A stretch of DNA of 64,000 nt, taken from the NCBI RefSeq assembly GCF_001428075.1, contig NZ_LMSI01000001.1, positions 225,512 through 289,511 on the forward strand, read 5' to 3'. Positions 35,910-44,064 of the stretch are shown one piece after another. The position numbers and the translations under genes were made by a program. The notes under the pieces are model-generated. The model was given only the letters and a program-made list of their open reading frames with translations. It made no database searches and was not told the origin of the DNA. Source of the stretch: Arthrobacter sp. Soil764 (lineage in GTDB: Bacteria > Actinomycetota > Actinomycetes > Actinomycetales > Micrococcaceae). The number at the start of each line of letters is the position of its first letter. Position 1 is the first letter of the stretch.

Positions 35910-36560
35910 TCAGTCGGACTTGCTGGCTGCCGCTTTCGTACGGCGGCCGATCAGGTAGGCGCCCACGGCCACGAGGACCAGCAGGACCGCCCCGAGCCCG
36001 ATGAACAGGCCCGCATTGTCAGCGCTTTGCGCGGATGCGGGCGTTGCAGCCTGGGCTTCCGGCGCCGGTGTGGTTGCTGCAGCAGCTGCCGGTGCCGTGG
36101 CGGGAGCCGACGATTCCTGGTGGGTCCCGGTTCCTTCGGTGTGACCGGCTCCGTCGGAGGCGGCTGCTTCTTCGGGGGTGTAGGTGAAGCTGAAGGTCCC
36201 GTCGATGGGGTGGCCGTCGGCCGAGACCGCGCGCCATTCCACCGTGTGCTTGCCGGGGTGGTCGATGTCCGCGTCCGTGCTGAGGGTGTTGCCGTCCACG
36301 GTGGGCTCGCCGGCGCTGACCACATGCCCGTCAGGGGCGGTGACCTTGATGCTGTTCGATCCCGGCAGCCGGGTGTCCGGGGCGTTGCTCAGGGTGATGG
36401 AGACCTTGCCGGGGTTGGTAGTAATGGTTTGCCCGTTGGCGGGGCTGCTCGAGGCGAGTGCGTCGTGTGCCTGCGCCGGGGCCGTGCCGGCAACGGCGGA
36501 CAGGGCAAGGAGGGCGGCCAAGGCGCCGGCGGTGCGGGCGCGGCGGAATGAAGATTTCAC
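35910..36560 (-). CDS. copC: CopC-domain copper resistance protein
   Basis: The 216-residue protein has a signal peptide ending APAQA-HDALASS, so the mature N-terminus is histidine, the usual CopC Cu(II) ligand. The CopC beta-barrel includes DIDHPGKHTVEWRAVSADGHPIDGTFSFTY, with the expected Asp and His ligands. A Pro/Ala linker and a C-terminal membrane segment (AGLFIGLGAVLLVLVAVGAYLIG) anchor it to the outer face of the membrane. The GTG at 36560 starts the signal peptide. It is the last gene of a leftward metal operon. Confidence 0.88.
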   Translation of the reverse strand: MKSSFRRARTAGALAALLALSAVAGTAPAQAHDALASSSPANGQTITTNPGKVSITLSNAPDTRLPGSNSIKVTAPDGHVVSAGEPTVDGNTLSTDADIDHPGKHTVEWRAVSADGHPIDGTFSFTYTPEEAAASDGAGHTEGTGTHQESSAPATAPAAAAATTPAPEAQAATPASAQSADNAGLFIGLGAVLLVLVAVGAYLIGRRTKAAASKSD

Positions 36561-36681
36561 GTGCTGGGTGTCCTTTCGGGACAACCTGAAGCACCGGCGT
36601 GGTGCGGTCAGGCAAAGAAAGACTGGATGACTGGCAGCGGTTGGGACCGCGGCATCACAGGGTGGCGGAGGCCGGCAGTCC

Positions 36682-37290
36682 CTAAGCGGAAACCGGCGGG
36701 CCGCGGAGGGCAGGAATCCGCAGGCACGGGTGCAGCCGCGGGAAGAACGAAACCCTGGGTGCCGCCGGGGGAGCCCACAGCGGCAGGACCTTGACGCGCA
36801 GGATCACGGCGAGGGGCGCGAACCAGGCCAGCATCCGCCACAGCGCCGATTCCCCGCGGGCCAGCAGCAGGGCGGTGAGCGCCACGGCCAGGATGTGGGC
36901 CCCGGTCATGGCCGGTTCGGGGAGCGCCGGGACGTTCAGTGCCGTGAGTCCGGTCCCTGCTGTGGCGCAGCCTGGGACGGTTTGGGCTTGATGGTGTCCG
37001 TAGGCTGCGATGCCGGCGGACATGCAGTGTTCGGCGGTTTGGGGAAGGGTGTTGAACGCCGCATGCAGGGCCACCTGCCCAAGAGCCAGCGCTGCGGTGA
37101 TCGAGCCGGGACCCAGCCGCCGCCGGGCCAGGGCCGTGACCGGGAGCAGGACCAGGACGGCCAGCAGCCCCAGCACGGAAGGAGCGGGCAGGAGCCCGCC
37201 CGCGGCGGTGTGCGCGGCAGCCGCGAGTCCCAGGATCAGGCCGGTGACGGTGAGGGCGCGCGGCAGGGTCAGGGGTGCCTGTGTGGGCAT
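36682..37290 (-). CDS. Multi-pass membrane protein, possible copper-associated
   Basis: The 202-residue protein has about five hydrophobic segments. A His/Cys-rich extracytoplasmic stretch (HAAFNTLPQTAEHCMSAGIAAYGHHQ ... GCATAG) could bind metal. No named family is recognised with certainty. It lies between an ArsR-type metal sensor (43 bp upstream) and copC (121 bp downstream), all leftward. Confidence 0.78.
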   Translation of the reverse strand: MPTQAPLTLPRALTVTGLILGLAAAAHTAAGGLLPAPSVLGLLAVLVLLPVTALARRRLGPGSITAALALGQVALHAAFNTLPQTAEHCMSAGIAAYGHHQAQTVPGCATAGTGLTALNVPALPEPAMTGAHILAVALTALLLARGESALWRMLAWFAPLAVILRVKVLPLWAPPAAPRVSFFPRLHPCLRIPALRGPPVSA

Positions 37291-37333
37291 TCTCCTGCCT
37301 TCCTGCCGTTGGGCCCGCCTGGGATGCGGGGGG

Positions 37334-37711
37334 TTAGTCGTGGGTTGGTTCGCCGGTGAGTCGGTGGTCCGCGTGGTTGATCGTTTCCCGGATCAGGCGG
37401 ACCAGGTGTCCGTCGTGCAGGGAGTAGATGATGTGCCGGCCGTTCCTGTGGGTGTCCACCAGGCCGCTGAGCCGCAGTTTGGCCAGGTGCTGGCTGACCA
37501 CTGTCCGGGGCACGGTGGAGGCCTGCGCCAGTTCCGTGACGGACTTGGGCCCGTCAGCGAGCTGCCACAGCAGGTGCAGCCGGGTGGGTTCGGCCAGCAT
37601 CCGCAGGGTCCCGGCGGCTGTTTCCAGGAGCTGGGGTCCGGGAGCTACCTGGTGGACCAGCGAAGGCGCGTCAGGCGCGGGGCTGGTGGCGTGCTGTGGT
37701 TCGCTGCCCAT
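37334..37711 (-). CDS. ArsR/SmtB-family metal sensor (CzrA/NmtR-like alpha-5 site)
   Basis: The 125-residue winged-helix repressor has recognition helix TVVSQHLAKLRLSGLV. Its C-terminal helix reads HDGHLVRLIRETINHADH, which gives the D-x-H ... H-x2-H spacing (His to His 11, then 3) of the alpha-5 zinc/nickel/cobalt site of CzrA and NmtR. It therefore probably senses Zn, Ni or Co rather than arsenite. The ATG lies 41 bp inside the upstream MFS gene and has an AAGGGG site. Confidence 0.88.
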   Translation of the reverse strand: MGSEPQHATSPAPDAPSLVHQVAPGPQLLETAAGTLRMLAEPTRLHLLWQLADGPKSVTELAQASTVPRTVVSQHLAKLRLSGLVDTHRNGRHIIYSLHDGHLVRLIRETINHADHRLTGEPTHD

Positions 37712-38960
37712 CCCCTTGCTCCCTGCTCTCGGTCGGTCCGGCCGTCCGGTCGGTGTGCCGGGGCCATGACAGGAAAGCTCCTGCCGTCCCTATCATTGCA
37801 AGAATCAGCAGCGCCAGCGAAGCCGGGCCCAAACCGGCAGCCGCCCCGGCGATGCCGGCCAGCGGGTAGCTGATGATGTAGCAGGCATGCGAGAGGGAGA
37901 ACTGGGCGGTGAAAACGTAGGGCCGGGTTTCCTCCGTGGACGCTTCCCGCAGCAGCCGTGCGGAGGGGGTCAGGATGGTGGAGTTGCCGGCGCCGAGCAC
38001 GGACCACAGCATCAGCAGCCACCCCCACGTTGAATCGCCGGCGGGCAGGAACAGCAGCACGGCCGCCCCGGCCAGGGCCAACGGGATCACGGCGGCACCG
38101 GTAAGCATCACCGTCCGGTCACCCAGCCGTTCCAGGATCCGCGGCGCGGACAGGGCCACCACCATGGACCCGAGGCCGAAGCAGGCAAGTGCCAGGGCCA
38201 GGTCAGTGTCCGGGCGGTGCAGGACCTGCCGGACCACCACCACACTGTTCACCAGCACCAGCGCGGTGGGGGCGGAGACCACCAGGTTCAACGCGAGCAA
38301 GGAGCGCAGTTTCCGGTTCCGCCAGAAGATCCGGGTGCCCAGGGTGGTGCGGTGCCAGAGCGAAGATGTCCCGCCCGGCTGGACGGGGGCGCTGGCCGGC
38401 AGAACGGTCAGGACCACCATCAGCGCCGAGAACAGGAAGCCGCCCACTGTTCCGAGGAACAGATTGTTGTAGGTGAGGACGGTCAGCAGCAGCGCGGCGA
38501 TGGCCGGGCTCACCAGTGCTTCCATGTCATAGGCCAGACGGGAGAGGGAGAGCGCCCGGGTGTAGTCCTTCTCGTCCTTGAGCACGGCAGGGATCAGCGA
38601 CTGGAACGCGGGCGTAAACGTGGCCGAGGCTGACTGCAGCAGGAAGATCACCACGTAGATCTGCCAGGTCTCGGTGATGAACGGCAGGCACAGCGCCATC
38701 CCGGCCCGGATCAGGTCCGCGCCGATCAGCACCGGCTTCTTGGGCAGCCGTGCCACCACGGCGTTGATCACCGGGGCGAAGCCGACGTACGCGAACATCT
38801 TGATGGTCAGGGCCGTGCCCAGGACGGCTCCGGCGTCCTTCCCGGCCAGGTCGAATGCCAGCAAACCCAGCGCCACGGTCAGCAGCCCCGTTCCCAGCAG
38901 TGCCACAACCTGGGCGGCAAACAACCGCCGGTAGGTGGTATCCCGAAGAACCGAGAGCAT
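37671..38960 (-). CDS. MFS transporter, first gene of metal operon
   Basis: The 429-residue protein has about twelve membrane segments (MLSVLRDTTYRRLFAAQVVALLGTGL, AVVARLPKKPVLIGADLIRAGM) and resembles MFS efflux carriers that pair with ArsR-type repressors. The ATG at 38960 has GGAGGGG 6 bp upstream; a GTG at 38999 would lie inside the operator. Substrate is unknown; coregulation by a Zn/Ni/Co-type sensor suggests metal or metal-chelate efflux. Confidence 0.85.
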   Translation of the reverse strand: MLSVLRDTTYRRLFAAQVVALLGTGLLTVALGLLAFDLAGKDAGAVLGTALTIKMFAYVGFAPVINAVVARLPKKPVLIGADLIRAGMALCLPFITETWQIYVVIFLLQSASATFTPAFQSLIPAVLKDEKDYTRALSLSRLAYDMEALVSPAIAALLLTVLTYNNLFLGTVGGFLFSALMVVLTVLPASAPVQPGGTSSLWHRTTLGTRIFWRNRKLRSLLALNLVVSAPTALVLVNSVVVVRQVLHRPDTDLALALACFGLGSMVVALSAPRILERLGDRTVMLTGAAVIPLALAGAAVLLFLPAGDSTWGWLLMLWSVLGAGNSTILTPSARLLREASTEETRPYVFTAQFSLSHACYIISYPLAGIAGAAAGLGPASLALLILAMIGTAGAFLSWPRHTDRTAGPTESREQGDGQRTTARHQPRA

Positions 38961-38981
38961 GCCTGACCCCTCCAAGTGCAA

Positions 38982-39001
38982 ATGTGCGTAGCTGTGCACA
39001 T
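38982..39001. promoter_or_regulatory. ArsR-type operator before the MFS-arsR-copC operon
   Basis: ATGTGC-N8-GCACAT is a perfect 6+6 inverted repeat 22 bp upstream of the MFS start. It is the likely binding site of the repressor encoded second in the operon. Confidence 0.65.
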
Positions 39002-39109
39002 AACCCTATCCTTGAATGATGGGCAGCAAAACCTGGGGCACCCTCAACACCAGACCTCCCGGTCCTACACTGGACCCATGATGTCCGGGGCTGGATAGCA
39101 GGGCCTTGA

Positions 39110-39352
39110 ATGAGCCTGCCTGAGATGTTCCTGGGCGCACTGTTGTCCGCCCTTGCCGCGTTGGTTCTCCTGCTGCTGGTGCGCAGGGAACGACGCGCCG
39201 GCGTCGTGGCCACCGCGGCAGCTGAGGCGCTCCTGATGCCCATCCCGTGGAATTCCATCCTGAACCGGACCGGAGCCATTGGCCTGTTTTCCCACGACCT
39301 TGTCGTTTTCACAAGAAGGCTGCACAAGCGGGGTGCCGGCCGTCGCGGTTAA
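39110..39352 (+). CDS. Possible small membrane protein
   Basis: The 80-residue frame has one strong hydrophobic segment (MFLGALLSALAALVLLLLVRRERR) followed by a basic tail with no recognised motif. The ribosome site is weak (CAGGG). Its stop overlaps the convergent GAF gene stop by 4 bp. It fills the divergent space beside the MFS operon promoter. It is kept because of the topology and fit to the gap, but could be chance. Confidence 0.4.
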   Translation: MSLPEMFLGALLSALAALVLLLLVRRERRAGVVATAAAEALLMPIPWNSILNRTGAIGLFSHDLVVFTRRLHKRGAGRRG

Positions 39353-40134
39353 GTCTTTGCGTCGATGTACTTCTGGGCGATGGCCGCGAGTATCCGGAGT
39401 ACCTGTTGTTCAGAAGGGGGAAACGGGCGGGGTTTTTGGTCGATGATGCATAGGGTGCCGATGTTCCAGCCGCGTGGCCCGTGCAATGGGTATCCGGCGT
39501 AGAAACGGATATGTGGCTCTCCCAGGACGAGTGGGTTGGAGGCGAAACGGTCATCGGTAAGCGTGTCGTTGATGATCAGCATTGAGTTCTGTTCCACGGT
39601 TGCCGCGCAGAGGGCAATTTGCCTGGGGGTCTGGCTGCGGAGGGGCCCAAGAGCTGACTTGAAGTGTTGAGTGTTCCTGCCGATAAGTGACAGCGACGCA
39701 GCACCGACGTTAAAGAACTCCCGGGTGGCAGCCACGACCCGGTCGAATGATTCCTCCGCTCCGGTACGCAGAAGATCCGTCTCCCGCAGTGATTTCAGAC
39801 GTTCCGTTTCGGCCTGTTCAGGCGTAAGGAGGTACCTTCCGGCGGCTCCCAGTGCGGCCAGTGCATGCTCTCGGCTCCTTTTCCTGTCCGCCGCGCGCCG
39901 CGCACTGGTCTTTCCCGGCTTCGCGGGCGGTGAGGTTTTCTGCCGCTGCCCCAGGGCGGGCTTTTCACCCCTCCTGCCACCACTATGACGGCGTTCCAGT
40001 TTCGACCAGACCGCGGGGTCCCGCAAATAGAGGCCCAGCTCGAACTCCGATGACTTGCTAGCAGCCCGAAGTTTTACGGGATCTAAACCGAGCCGGGCGG
40101 CGAGTTCGTTGTACCGCCTTGCGTTGTCATCCAC
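39349..40134 (-). CDS. GAF-domain protein
   Basis: The 261-residue protein has a basic, Lys/Arg-rich N-terminal half and a C-terminal GAF domain (FFNVGAASLSLIGRNTQHFKSALG ... FYAGYPLHGPRGWNIGTLCIIDQKPRPF) like those in redox or light-sensing regulators. No output domain is present. GTG 40134 is chosen because GGAGGTG lies 6 bp upstream; a TTG at 40149 is less likely. It is probably the last gene of a four-gene leftward operon of small proteins. Confidence 0.8.
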   Translation of the reverse strand: MDDNARRYNELAARLGLDPVKLRAASKSSEFELGLYLRDPAVWSKLERRHSGGRRGEKPALGQRQKTSPPAKPGKTSARRAADRKRSREHALAALGAAGRYLLTPEQAETERLKSLRETDLLRTGAEESFDRVVAATREFFNVGAASLSLIGRNTQHFKSALGPLRSQTPRQIALCAATVEQNSMLIINDTLTDDRFASNPLVLGEPHIRFYAGYPLHGPRGWNIGTLCIIDQKPRPFPPSEQQVLRILAAIAQKYIDAKT

Positions 40135-40196
40135 TACCTTCACCTCCAACCATAGGGATCCCTGTTGAATAAAGTTCTGGTGTTGTGCCTGCCGTT

Positions 40197-40397
40197 CTAC
40201 ACCACTTCCCCGCGGGCGCCGGGGTAGTCGTCGTCGTCCTCGCCTGTTGATTCCAGGTTCCCCTCAATAAGGTCTCCTTCGTCAGCGTCCACGTCCGATG
40301 CGGTGATCCCGTCATAGCCGGCACTGGCAAGCTGTACGGCCTGGTGCTGCTCGAGGAAGTCCGCTTGCGGGACATCATCAGGCAGTTGCCCCGTCAC
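40197..40397 (-). CDS. Small acidic hypothetical protein
   Basis: The 66-residue acidic protein contains DVPQADFLEQHQAV, a motif that recurs in very small actinobacterial proteins of unknown function. GTG 40397 has AGGAG at 6-bp spacing and overlaps the preceding gene by 20 bp. There is no signal peptide or membrane segment. Confidence 0.65.
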   Translation of the reverse strand: MTGQLPDDVPQADFLEQHQAVQLASAGYDGITASDVDADEGDLIEGNLESTGEDDDDYPGARGEVV

Positions 40398-40566
40398 GGG
40401 CCACTCCTGGGAGTCTTGGTTTCCCCACCGAGCGGAATTGCCGCCAGAGTCCGGGGCGGAACCAGGTCTTGAACCTTGGCAGACGTCCCAATGCTGCCAT
40501 CGAAGCCGCCGACAGTATGGTCACCTGCTCGTTGGTGAGGGAACGGCGCACCTTCGTGGTGGTCAT
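40378..40566 (-). CDS. Small basic hypothetical protein
   Basis: The 62-residue basic protein (MTTTKVRRSLTNEQVTILSA...) is not recognised. Its ATG overlaps the stop of the preceding gene (ATGA), and its end overlaps the next start. The tight packing argues that all three small genes are translated together. Confidence 0.6.
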   Translation of the reverse strand: MTTTKVRRSLTNEQVTILSAASMAALGRLPRFKTWFRPGLWRQFRSVGKPRLPGVARDGATA

Positions 40567-40805
40567 CCGCTCGATGACATCAAATCTTGAGGGGATCGGC
40601 TAACGGTGAGCATGTGCATCAGTAACGCCTTTTCCGGCTCGCCGGGGTGATTCGCAACGTGCTGTCTCAGTGAGGCGCGGACATCAGCTTCATCCGGAAC
40701 CCGACTACTAAGAATCTCGTCAATAATCTCCCTTGCCTGAAGTTGTATAGGCAAGCTGGAGGGGTCCTCATAGACATGGGAGGGCATTTCCTGGTATCCG
40801 TACAT
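40563..40805 (-). CDS. Small hypothetical protein, first of small-protein operon
   Basis: The 80-residue protein (MYGYQEMPSHVYEDPSSLPIQ...) has a C-terminal helical half and no recognised domain. ATG 40805 has GAAGGTGAG at good spacing; an in-frame start at 40814 is less likely. It is followed by two overlapping small genes and the GAF gene. A TAAG...CTTA palindrome lies about 80 bp upstream. Confidence 0.62.
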   Translation of the reverse strand: MYGYQEMPSHVYEDPSSLPIQLQAREIIDEILSSRVPDEADVRASLRQHVANHPGEPEKALLMHMLTVSRSPQDLMSSSG

Positions 40806-40887
40806 GGGTCTCACCTTCGCTCACATAGCGGCAGATGCTCCCCCAAAGGAGCTGCATGTGCGCTCCAGCCCTACCGGAAACATTATG

Positions 40888-40901
40888 CTAAGTGTACTTA
40901 G
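40888..40901. promoter_or_regulatory. Palindrome CTAAGT-GT-ACTTAG before the small-protein operon
   Basis: Six-base arms with a 2-bp centre lie 83 bp upstream of the first gene. The extended form TAAGTGTACTTAGTA resembles TAAGCATGCTTAGTA at 57359. It could be an operator; the regulator is unknown. Confidence 0.45.
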
Positions 40902-40904
40902 TAG

Positions 40905-41210
40905 TTTGGTGCTCGGCAACGGCGCACGATCCATGTTCGCTTCTGCGCCTCAAGATTTGTCCATCATGCCCGCCCAGAACGGACGATACACCGGCAGGAT
41001 GGTAACGACTGGCCCCTGCTCCAGGAAGCCTCCAACCACGAAGAACGGGCGCTGGGCGCGTGGTTGCACGGGCAACGAATAAGATTCCGCAACGGAATCC
41101 TCAGCAAGGAACACGAAGGCAAGCTGGATGCCGCCTGTCTCGCGGAAACCTGGGCGTTTCCGCGAGACGGCCGCTTGAGCGCCGGCCCCGATCAGGACAC
41201 CGATATGTGA
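40905..41210 (+). pseudogene. Remnant of a helicase-associated (HA) domain protein
   Basis: The frame ending at the TGA at 41208-41210 encodes NDWPLLQEASNHEERALGAW, then LHGQRIRFRNGILSKEHEGK and LDAA. This matches the helicase-associated domain pattern (W...L..WLxxQR...xGxLS.E...LDA). The frame runs back to a stop at 40902 but contains no ATG, GTG or TTG, so it is probably the 3' end of a deleted gene. Its stop abuts the convergent I36-like gene. Confidence 0.6.
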
Positions 41211-41576
41211 TTAATAGCGGGTAATTACGCTGATCCTGTTAGCAAAGTCCCCGAGATATCCCAGCTTGGCGCCGGCCCCCATAGCCCACCCCTGCTGGCC
41301 GCCGATCTGCCGATGCACTGCCCACATCGAACCCGTACGGTTCCAAATGCTTTCGATGTTGTCATCCATCCCTGTCGGGCCGATACCGTCGGAGAGGTCC
41401 GGATCGCCCACCTTGTACTGTGCGATCACTCCAGTGCCGTTCGGTCCGGTGAACGCACAGAAGTACCCAACCTCACACCGGTCCCATCCTGTGGCAGCCT
41501 GCGCCGGCGTCGCTACACCCGCGATGCCCGCGAACGCTGCCGCGACCGTCATCAAACCAGCTTTAAAAACTCGCAT
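41211..41576 (-). CDS. Secreted peptidase inhibitor family I36-like protein
   Basis: The 121-residue protein has a signal peptide (MRVFKAGLMTVAAAFAGIAGVATPAQA) and a mature domain with paired cysteines in WDRCEVGYFCAFTGPNGTG, the start typical of I36 (SMI-like) inhibitors and beta/gamma-crystallin-like secreted proteins. It may inhibit extracellular proteases. A GGGGGAG ribosome site precedes the ATG. Confidence 0.8.
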   Translation of the reverse strand: MRVFKAGLMTVAAAFAGIAGVATPAQAATGWDRCEVGYFCAFTGPNGTGVIAQYKVGDPDLSDGIGPTGMDDNIESIWNRTGSMWAVHRQIGGQQGWAMGAGAKLGYLGDFANRISVITRY

Positions 41577-41867
41577 GTCTCCCCCTGTTTTCTGCCGATG
41601 CGCAACGTGACGCTCACGCCGCTGACCATCTCGTGTTCAGGTTAGCCGAACCCAGCCTCCCCGCTACGACGCCCGAGCAACTCGGCTTGTCATCGCCCTC
41701 GACTCTTGCCCCGAAGCCTGCCAATCTGACTGCAAGCGTCCCGCTGAAATCCGGGGTTTGTGCAGACTCGTTGTGATCCGTGATTGCTCGCTACTCCTGT
41801 GCACAAGTGCCCGTTTGCCCCTGCACCCCTGTTCACAATTCACGACCTCGATTTTTCTCGAACCACG
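41577..41867. other. Intergenic, no gene recognised
   Basis: This 291-bp stretch is less GC-rich than its surroundings and has no convincing reading frame. It should carry the promoter of the I36-like gene at its left end. No tRNA, repeat or attachment site could be recognised. Confidence 0.5.
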
Positions 41868-42491
41868 CTAGGACGGGGACTCTAGACTGTCGCGTTCCGT
41901 TGGGGCCTTGTCTAGCCAAGCGAGGATCTGAGCCGCTGCCTCCTGTGGTGTGAGGTCCCCGTTGTCTAGCCGCATATGCCGGTGTTCAGCTAGGAGTGCG
42001 GTTCCTGGCAAAGCCCGGCCAACAGTCGCATTCAGGTGAGTATTCATGAGAAAGCGCTCCATCTCACGAACATTCGCGTCGGACCATTCCACGTCGCGCT
42101 TCGATCGCTTCTCGGCGAGTCGCAACTCGGTCCGGTTCCGTCGTAGGCGCGTGTTCAGGTCCGCCGACAGTTCCACGAATGCTACGTCTGCGCCCTTCTC
42201 GACATAAGGGCGGATGTACCTCGTTAGATCGTCGGCGTCTGCCTGCAACTCTAGGCCCCAGACAAACGTGAACAGCAGGTCGGTGCCTGACATGGCTGCT
42301 TCCTGGACGACCCCCGCCCGCCATTCGTTAAGTAGGCGCGTGAACGGTGGTGTCCCGTAGTCGAACACTTCGAGTAGGGGCTCGATGAGGGTGTGGTTAT
42401 GGAACAGGCGGAAGTTGCTCCGCCGGGCGATCTCGCGTCCAACGGTCATCTTGCCAACGGCGGGCGGGCCAAAAATCACGAGCAAGCGCAT
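41868..42491 (-). CDS. P-loop kinase-like ATPase
   Basis: The 207-residue protein has a Walker A near the N-terminus (VIFGPPAVGKMTVGREIARR) and the small-kinase layout of shikimate/gluconate kinase-like or AAA-type P-loop proteins (LFHNHTLIEPLLEVF, FVELSADLNTRLRRNRTELR). It probably phosphorylates a small molecule. It stands alone in a region of lower GC and may be recently acquired. Confidence 0.78.
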   Translation of the reverse strand: MRLLVIFGPPAVGKMTVGREIARRSNFRLFHNHTLIEPLLEVFDYGTPPFTRLLNEWRAGVVQEAAMSGTDLLFTFVWGLELQADADDLTRYIRPYVEKGADVAFVELSADLNTRLRRNRTELRLAEKRSKRDVEWSDANVREMERFLMNTHLNATVGRALPGTALLAEHRHMRLDNGDLTPQEAAAQILAWLDKAPTERDSLESPS

Positions 42492-42708
42492 GCAGTAACC
42501 CTGCCATAGGGAGTCGAATTACGATCACCCTTTGCCGGCACGGCTCTGGCCCTGATGACCGGGCCCTGCAGCCGCGATACGCCCCGCAGTGTTGCGGCAA
42601 CAGCAGCGGTGACGGCGCTCGCCGCCCTTCTTGTCGACGTCTACCTCTACTGAACCGGCTTTACTGAAACCCGCCCACAGAACTCCATGCCGCTGACCTG
42701 GCCCGACG

Positions 42709-43485
42709 CTACTTTTGCGTCGGCAGCGTCAGGATCTCGGCGCCGTCGGCCGTAATGGCGATGGTGTGCTCTGTGTGGGCCGTCCTGCAGCCGGTGGCGC
42801 TCCTTAGCGTCCACCCGTCGTCGTCCGTTACCAGCTCATCCGTGTCCGCCATGATCCATGGCTCGAGCGCGAGCAGCAGCCCGGGCCGCAGCTTGAAGCC
42901 GCGGCCGGGACGGCCGGTGTTGGGCACGTGCGGGTCCTGGTGCATGGTGGAGCCGATGCCGTGGCCGCCGAACTGCGTGTTGACCGGGTACCCGGCGTCG
43001 ATGAGGACGCGGCCGATGGCGTACGAGATGTCCCCGATCTTGGCGTTCGGCCCGGCCGCGGCGATCCCGGCGGCCAGGGCGCGTTCGGTCGCCTCGATCA
43101 TCGCCACGCTCTCCGCAGGCTGTGAGTCGCCCACGAGGAAACTGATGGCAGCGTCCGCGGCAATGCCGTTCTTGACGACGGCGAGATCCAGGGTCAGCAG
43201 GTCGCCGTCGGCCAGGGCGTAGTTGTGGGGGAGCCCGTGCAGCACGGCATCGTTGACGCCCGTGCAGATGTAGTGGCCGAAGGGGCCGCGGCCGAAGGAG
43301 GGCGCATAGTCCACGTAGCAGGATTCGGCCCCGGCCTCGGTGATCATCTCCTTGGTCCACTGGTCGATGTCCAAAAGGTTGGTGCCCACGGTGGCGCGGG
43401 TTTTCATGGCCTGCAGGATGTCAGCCACCAGGGCGCCGGTCTCCCGGGCGCGGGCCACTTCGGAGGGGTTGAGGATCTCGATCAC
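42709..43485 (-). CDS. map: Methionine aminopeptidase, type I
   Basis: The 258-residue enzyme removes N-terminal methionine from nascent proteins. The metal ligands are visible: Asp in LTLDLAV, Asp in AADAAISF, His in GGHGIGSTMH, Glu in LEPWIM and Glu in TEHTIAI; the substrate histidine is in VLHGLPHN. It starts at GTG. It is a housekeeping-type gene, though many actinobacteria carry two map genes, so this may be the second copy. Confidence 0.93.
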   Translation of the reverse strand: MIEILNPSEVARARETGALVADILQAMKTRATVGTNLLDIDQWTKEMITEAGAESCYVDYAPSFGRGPFGHYICTGVNDAVLHGLPHNYALADGDLLTLDLAVVKNGIAADAAISFLVGDSQPAESVAMIEATERALAAGIAAAGPNAKIGDISYAIGRVLIDAGYPVNTQFGGHGIGSTMHQDPHVPNTGRPGRGFKLRPGLLLALEPWIMADTDELVTDDDGWTLRSATGCRTAHTEHTIAITADGAEILTLPTQK

Positions 43486-43607
43486 GGGGCGCCCCTTCGT
43501 GTGCGGCCATTAACTATGCGCCCCATCCTATTGGCCCGGCAACGAACAGCGGCAAGAGCCGAAGCGGAATCTTTCAGCCGGTACGGCGCCCGTCCCCCAG
43601 GGCGAGG

Positions 43608-43636
43608 GCCGGGCCGGGACGGCGCAGCGGCCCGGC
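43608..43636 (-). terminator. Hairpin after the arsenic operon
   Basis: A 9-bp inverted repeat (GCCGGGCCG / CGGCCCGGC) with an 11-nt loop lies 6 bp past the arsC-like stop. There is no T-run. Confidence 0.5.
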
Positions 43637-43641
43637 ATGCC

Positions 43642-44064
43642 TCAGCTCCCGGTGAGCTCCGCATACAGCTTCTGGACGCGGGCCTTGATGTCGTCCCGCA
43701 CCAGCCGCATGCGTTCCATGCCCTCGATGCCGCGTTTGGAGGGCTCATCCGTATCCCAGACCTCAAACCGGGTGCCTTCGGGTGCCTGGACTTTCGCCTC
43801 CGTGCCCAGGACGATGACTGCGTCCACGCTGTTCAGCACGTCATCGGTAATGGGTTTGGGGTGTTCGCCGGTGATGTCGATGCCAAGTTCAGCCAGGGAC
43901 TCCACGGACTGGGCGTTCAGCGACTTGCCCGGGGTGGTGCCTGCCGAGTGCACGGTAACCGTCCCGTTGGCCAGCCGGTTCATGAGTCCGGCGGCGAGCT
44001 GGGACTTGCCGCCGTTCTTGCTGCAGACGAACAGGACGCTGGGGGTCTTCGGTGCCGTGCTCAT
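43642..44064 (-). CDS. arsC: Arsenate reductase-like low-molecular-weight phosphatase-fold protein
   Basis: The 140-residue protein has the LMW tyrosine phosphatase fold used by thioredoxin- or mycothiol-linked arsenate reductases. Its P-loop reads VCSKNGGKSQ, so the usual C-x5-R arginine is lysine. The acid loop is WDTDEPSKRG. It is coupled to the flavoprotein gene upstream by a 4-bp overlap and ends the ars operon. The lysine variant may alter substrate preference. Confidence 0.85.
   Translation of the reverse strand: MSTAPKTPSVLFVCSKNGGKSQLAAGLMNRLANGTVTVHSAGTTPGKSLNAQSVESLAELGIDITGEHPKPITDDVLNSVDAVIVLGTEAKVQAPEGTRFEVWDTDEPSKRGIEGMERMRLVRDDIKARVQKLYAELTGS

Noticed and set aside
40804..41082. 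92-codon plus-strand frame starting beside the small-protein operon
   Set aside because: Composition is unconvincing and it overlaps, in another frame, the recognisable helicase-associated-domain remnant.
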